Assembly: GCF_963966145.1 (NCBI RefSeq)
Contig: NC_091049.1
Coordinates: forward strand, 19,468,001 to 19,532,000
DNA length: 64,000 bases
Reading direction: 5' to 3'
Source of the DNA: Tenebrio molitor
Taxonomy: Eukaryota; Arthropoda; Insecta; Coleoptera; Tenebrionidae
Of the stretch, positions 63,250-64,000 are shown piece by piece (positions within the stretch are counted from its first letter, which is position 1; every line of letters starts with the position of its first letter). A program made the position numbers and the translations under genes. The notes beneath the pieces are model-generated. The model saw only the letters and a list, made by a program, of their open reading frames with translations. It was not told the DNA's origin and searched no databases.

Positions 63250-63320
63250 AAGGCGGCGATATGAATTGAACCCAATTATCTGTCTAACTCTTTACCAACT
63301 AAGCTATTTAGGTCTTGTCC
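63250..63320 (-). repeat. tRNA-like segment (SINE head or tRNA relic)
   Basis: - strand: TAGCTTAGTTGGTAAAGAG (A box), about 20 nt, then TTGGGTTCAATTCA (B box). The acceptor arm does not pair, so it is not a functional tRNA. Confidence 0.5.
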
Positions 63321-63364
63321 ATTATAATTTCTAATCAGCTATAATAATATATCAAATTACGCAA

Positions 63365-63450
63365 TATTACGAAAAAAAAAATAGATTTGCGGGAATTCGA
63401 ACCCGAGACCCATTGGATATGTATTTTACCAACAAGCCTACAATGGATTT
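63365..63450 (-). repeat. tRNA-like segment with Pol III-type terminator
   Basis: - strand: GTAGGCTTGTTGGTAAAATA (A-box-like), GTCTCGGGTTCGAATTCCCG (B box with T stem), then CAAATCTATTTTTTTTTT. Typical of a tRNA-derived SINE head or pseudo-tRNA. Confidence 0.55.
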
Positions 63451-63775
63451 TATAAAGACGCTTTCGTATTGAATATATTGATATATTGTGTATGCCAATT
63501 TTGTTATTGATTTAAAAAAATTAAATGTTACGATACAAATATCGCAATAATACCCTAGTTACGAAGTTGTTTACTTTTTTAACAAACATTTAAGTGCAAG
63601 CAATTTGCAATTAAAAACTGCTAAACTTTTCTTTACCGCACTAGTGCGGTAAAAACTGTCATTAGACTAAAAAAAGTTTGAAATATGGTACATTACATAT
63701 TGAAAGTAGATAAATAATTATTGAGAAGTATATTTGTTGATAAAATAAACTGCAAAACATCCACCCTTGGTCGCC

Positions 63776-63961
63776 ATGGATAAGATTTTTTTATTTATTT
63801 TAATTTTTATTATTTTACTATTTTTCATCGTAATTATACAATGTATTATTTTAAGTTTGAAAAAAAAAAAATTAAAGATGCGACTAAAATGTTTGCAAAT
63901 TCCCCTTTATTTGAACATAACTACAAACTCTTTTTACATGATTCATAAACCAACTGTTTAA
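63776..63961 (+). CDS. Small hydrophobic ORF
   Basis: MDKIFLFILIFIILLFFIVI, then IQCIILSLKKKK: one long membrane segment followed by a Lys run encoded by an A tract. It may be chance in AT-rich DNA. No family recognised; the window ends soon after. Confidence 0.25.
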   Translation: MDKIFLFILIFIILLFFIVIIQCIILSLKKKKLKMRLKCLQIPLYLNITTNSFYMIHKPTV

Positions 63962-64000
63962 TTTCATGATCATTAAATAAGGTTACCAAATTCATAACAA

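Noticed and set aside
63365..63450. Functional tRNA gene
   Set aside because: Internal boxes are good but acceptor and anticodon stems do not pair properly.
1..64000. CRISPR arrays, prokaryotic operons or ribosome binding sites
   Set aside because: Nothing of the kind; introns, TATA promoters and transposon types are eukaryotic.

Overview
The window looks like AT-rich arthropod, most likely insect, nuclear DNA. The evidence is GT-AG introns, TATA/initiator promoters, and remnants of many insect-type transposable elements (Tc1/mariner, hAT, PIF/Harbinger, Crypton-like, Jockey, R4-clade non-LTR, many TA-flanked MITEs). I see no conventional host protein-coding gene that I can name, so this is a repeat-dense, accessory region.

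Region 1 (about 1-36 kb) is dominated by pieces of Polinton-like / adintovirus-like endogenous elements. The left module (1078-5015, mainly + strand) has a hexon-like major capsid protein, a VDVQGF-motif protein, a spliced convergent gene (called RYKF below), an FtsK/HerA-type packaging ATPase and a DUF8207-like protein. From about 9.5 to 32.2 kb, mostly on the - strand, there are several rearranged copies: protein-primed type B DNA polymerase (six pieces, at least two lineages), integrase with chromodomain, a second DUF8207-like gene, a Cys-rich gene next to polymerase, a small secreted protein, and an expanded set of small CHHC zinc-finger genes resembling GTSF1/Asterix, the piRNA-pathway cofactor. 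Polymerase and CHHC genes share one promoter architecture: an upstream repeated block, then TATATA, then a CAGTAAGT initiator. Most of these genes carry nonsense or frameshift damage. The capsid gene and several CHHC genes are open.

Region 2 (about 33-44.7 kb) holds a Tc1 relic, a stray polymerase fragment, a Jockey RT fragment, another RYKF exon, a Harbinger transposase fragment, long palindromes and nested MITEs.

Region 3 (44.8-48.5 kb) is an R4-clade non-LTR retrotransposon with an uninterrupted 1196-codon ORF, probably the youngest complete element here. A 5'-truncated inverted copy of its 3' end lies at 61.0-62.8 kb and is split by a 1.3 kb inverted-repeat element.

Region 4 (48.6-64 kb) holds Crypton-like tyrosine recombinase pieces around a THAP-domain ORF, more MITEs (one nested in another), a decayed hAT transposase, a near-full mariner-type transposase, a TE-like gene broken by a MITE, and tRNA-like segments near the right edge.

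The most interesting possibility is that a virus-like element multiplied GTSF1-like proteins with acidic Trp-Asp tails under the same promoter as its polymerase, which would fit a piRNA-pathway antagonist or mimic. That function is inferred from domain pattern and context only.
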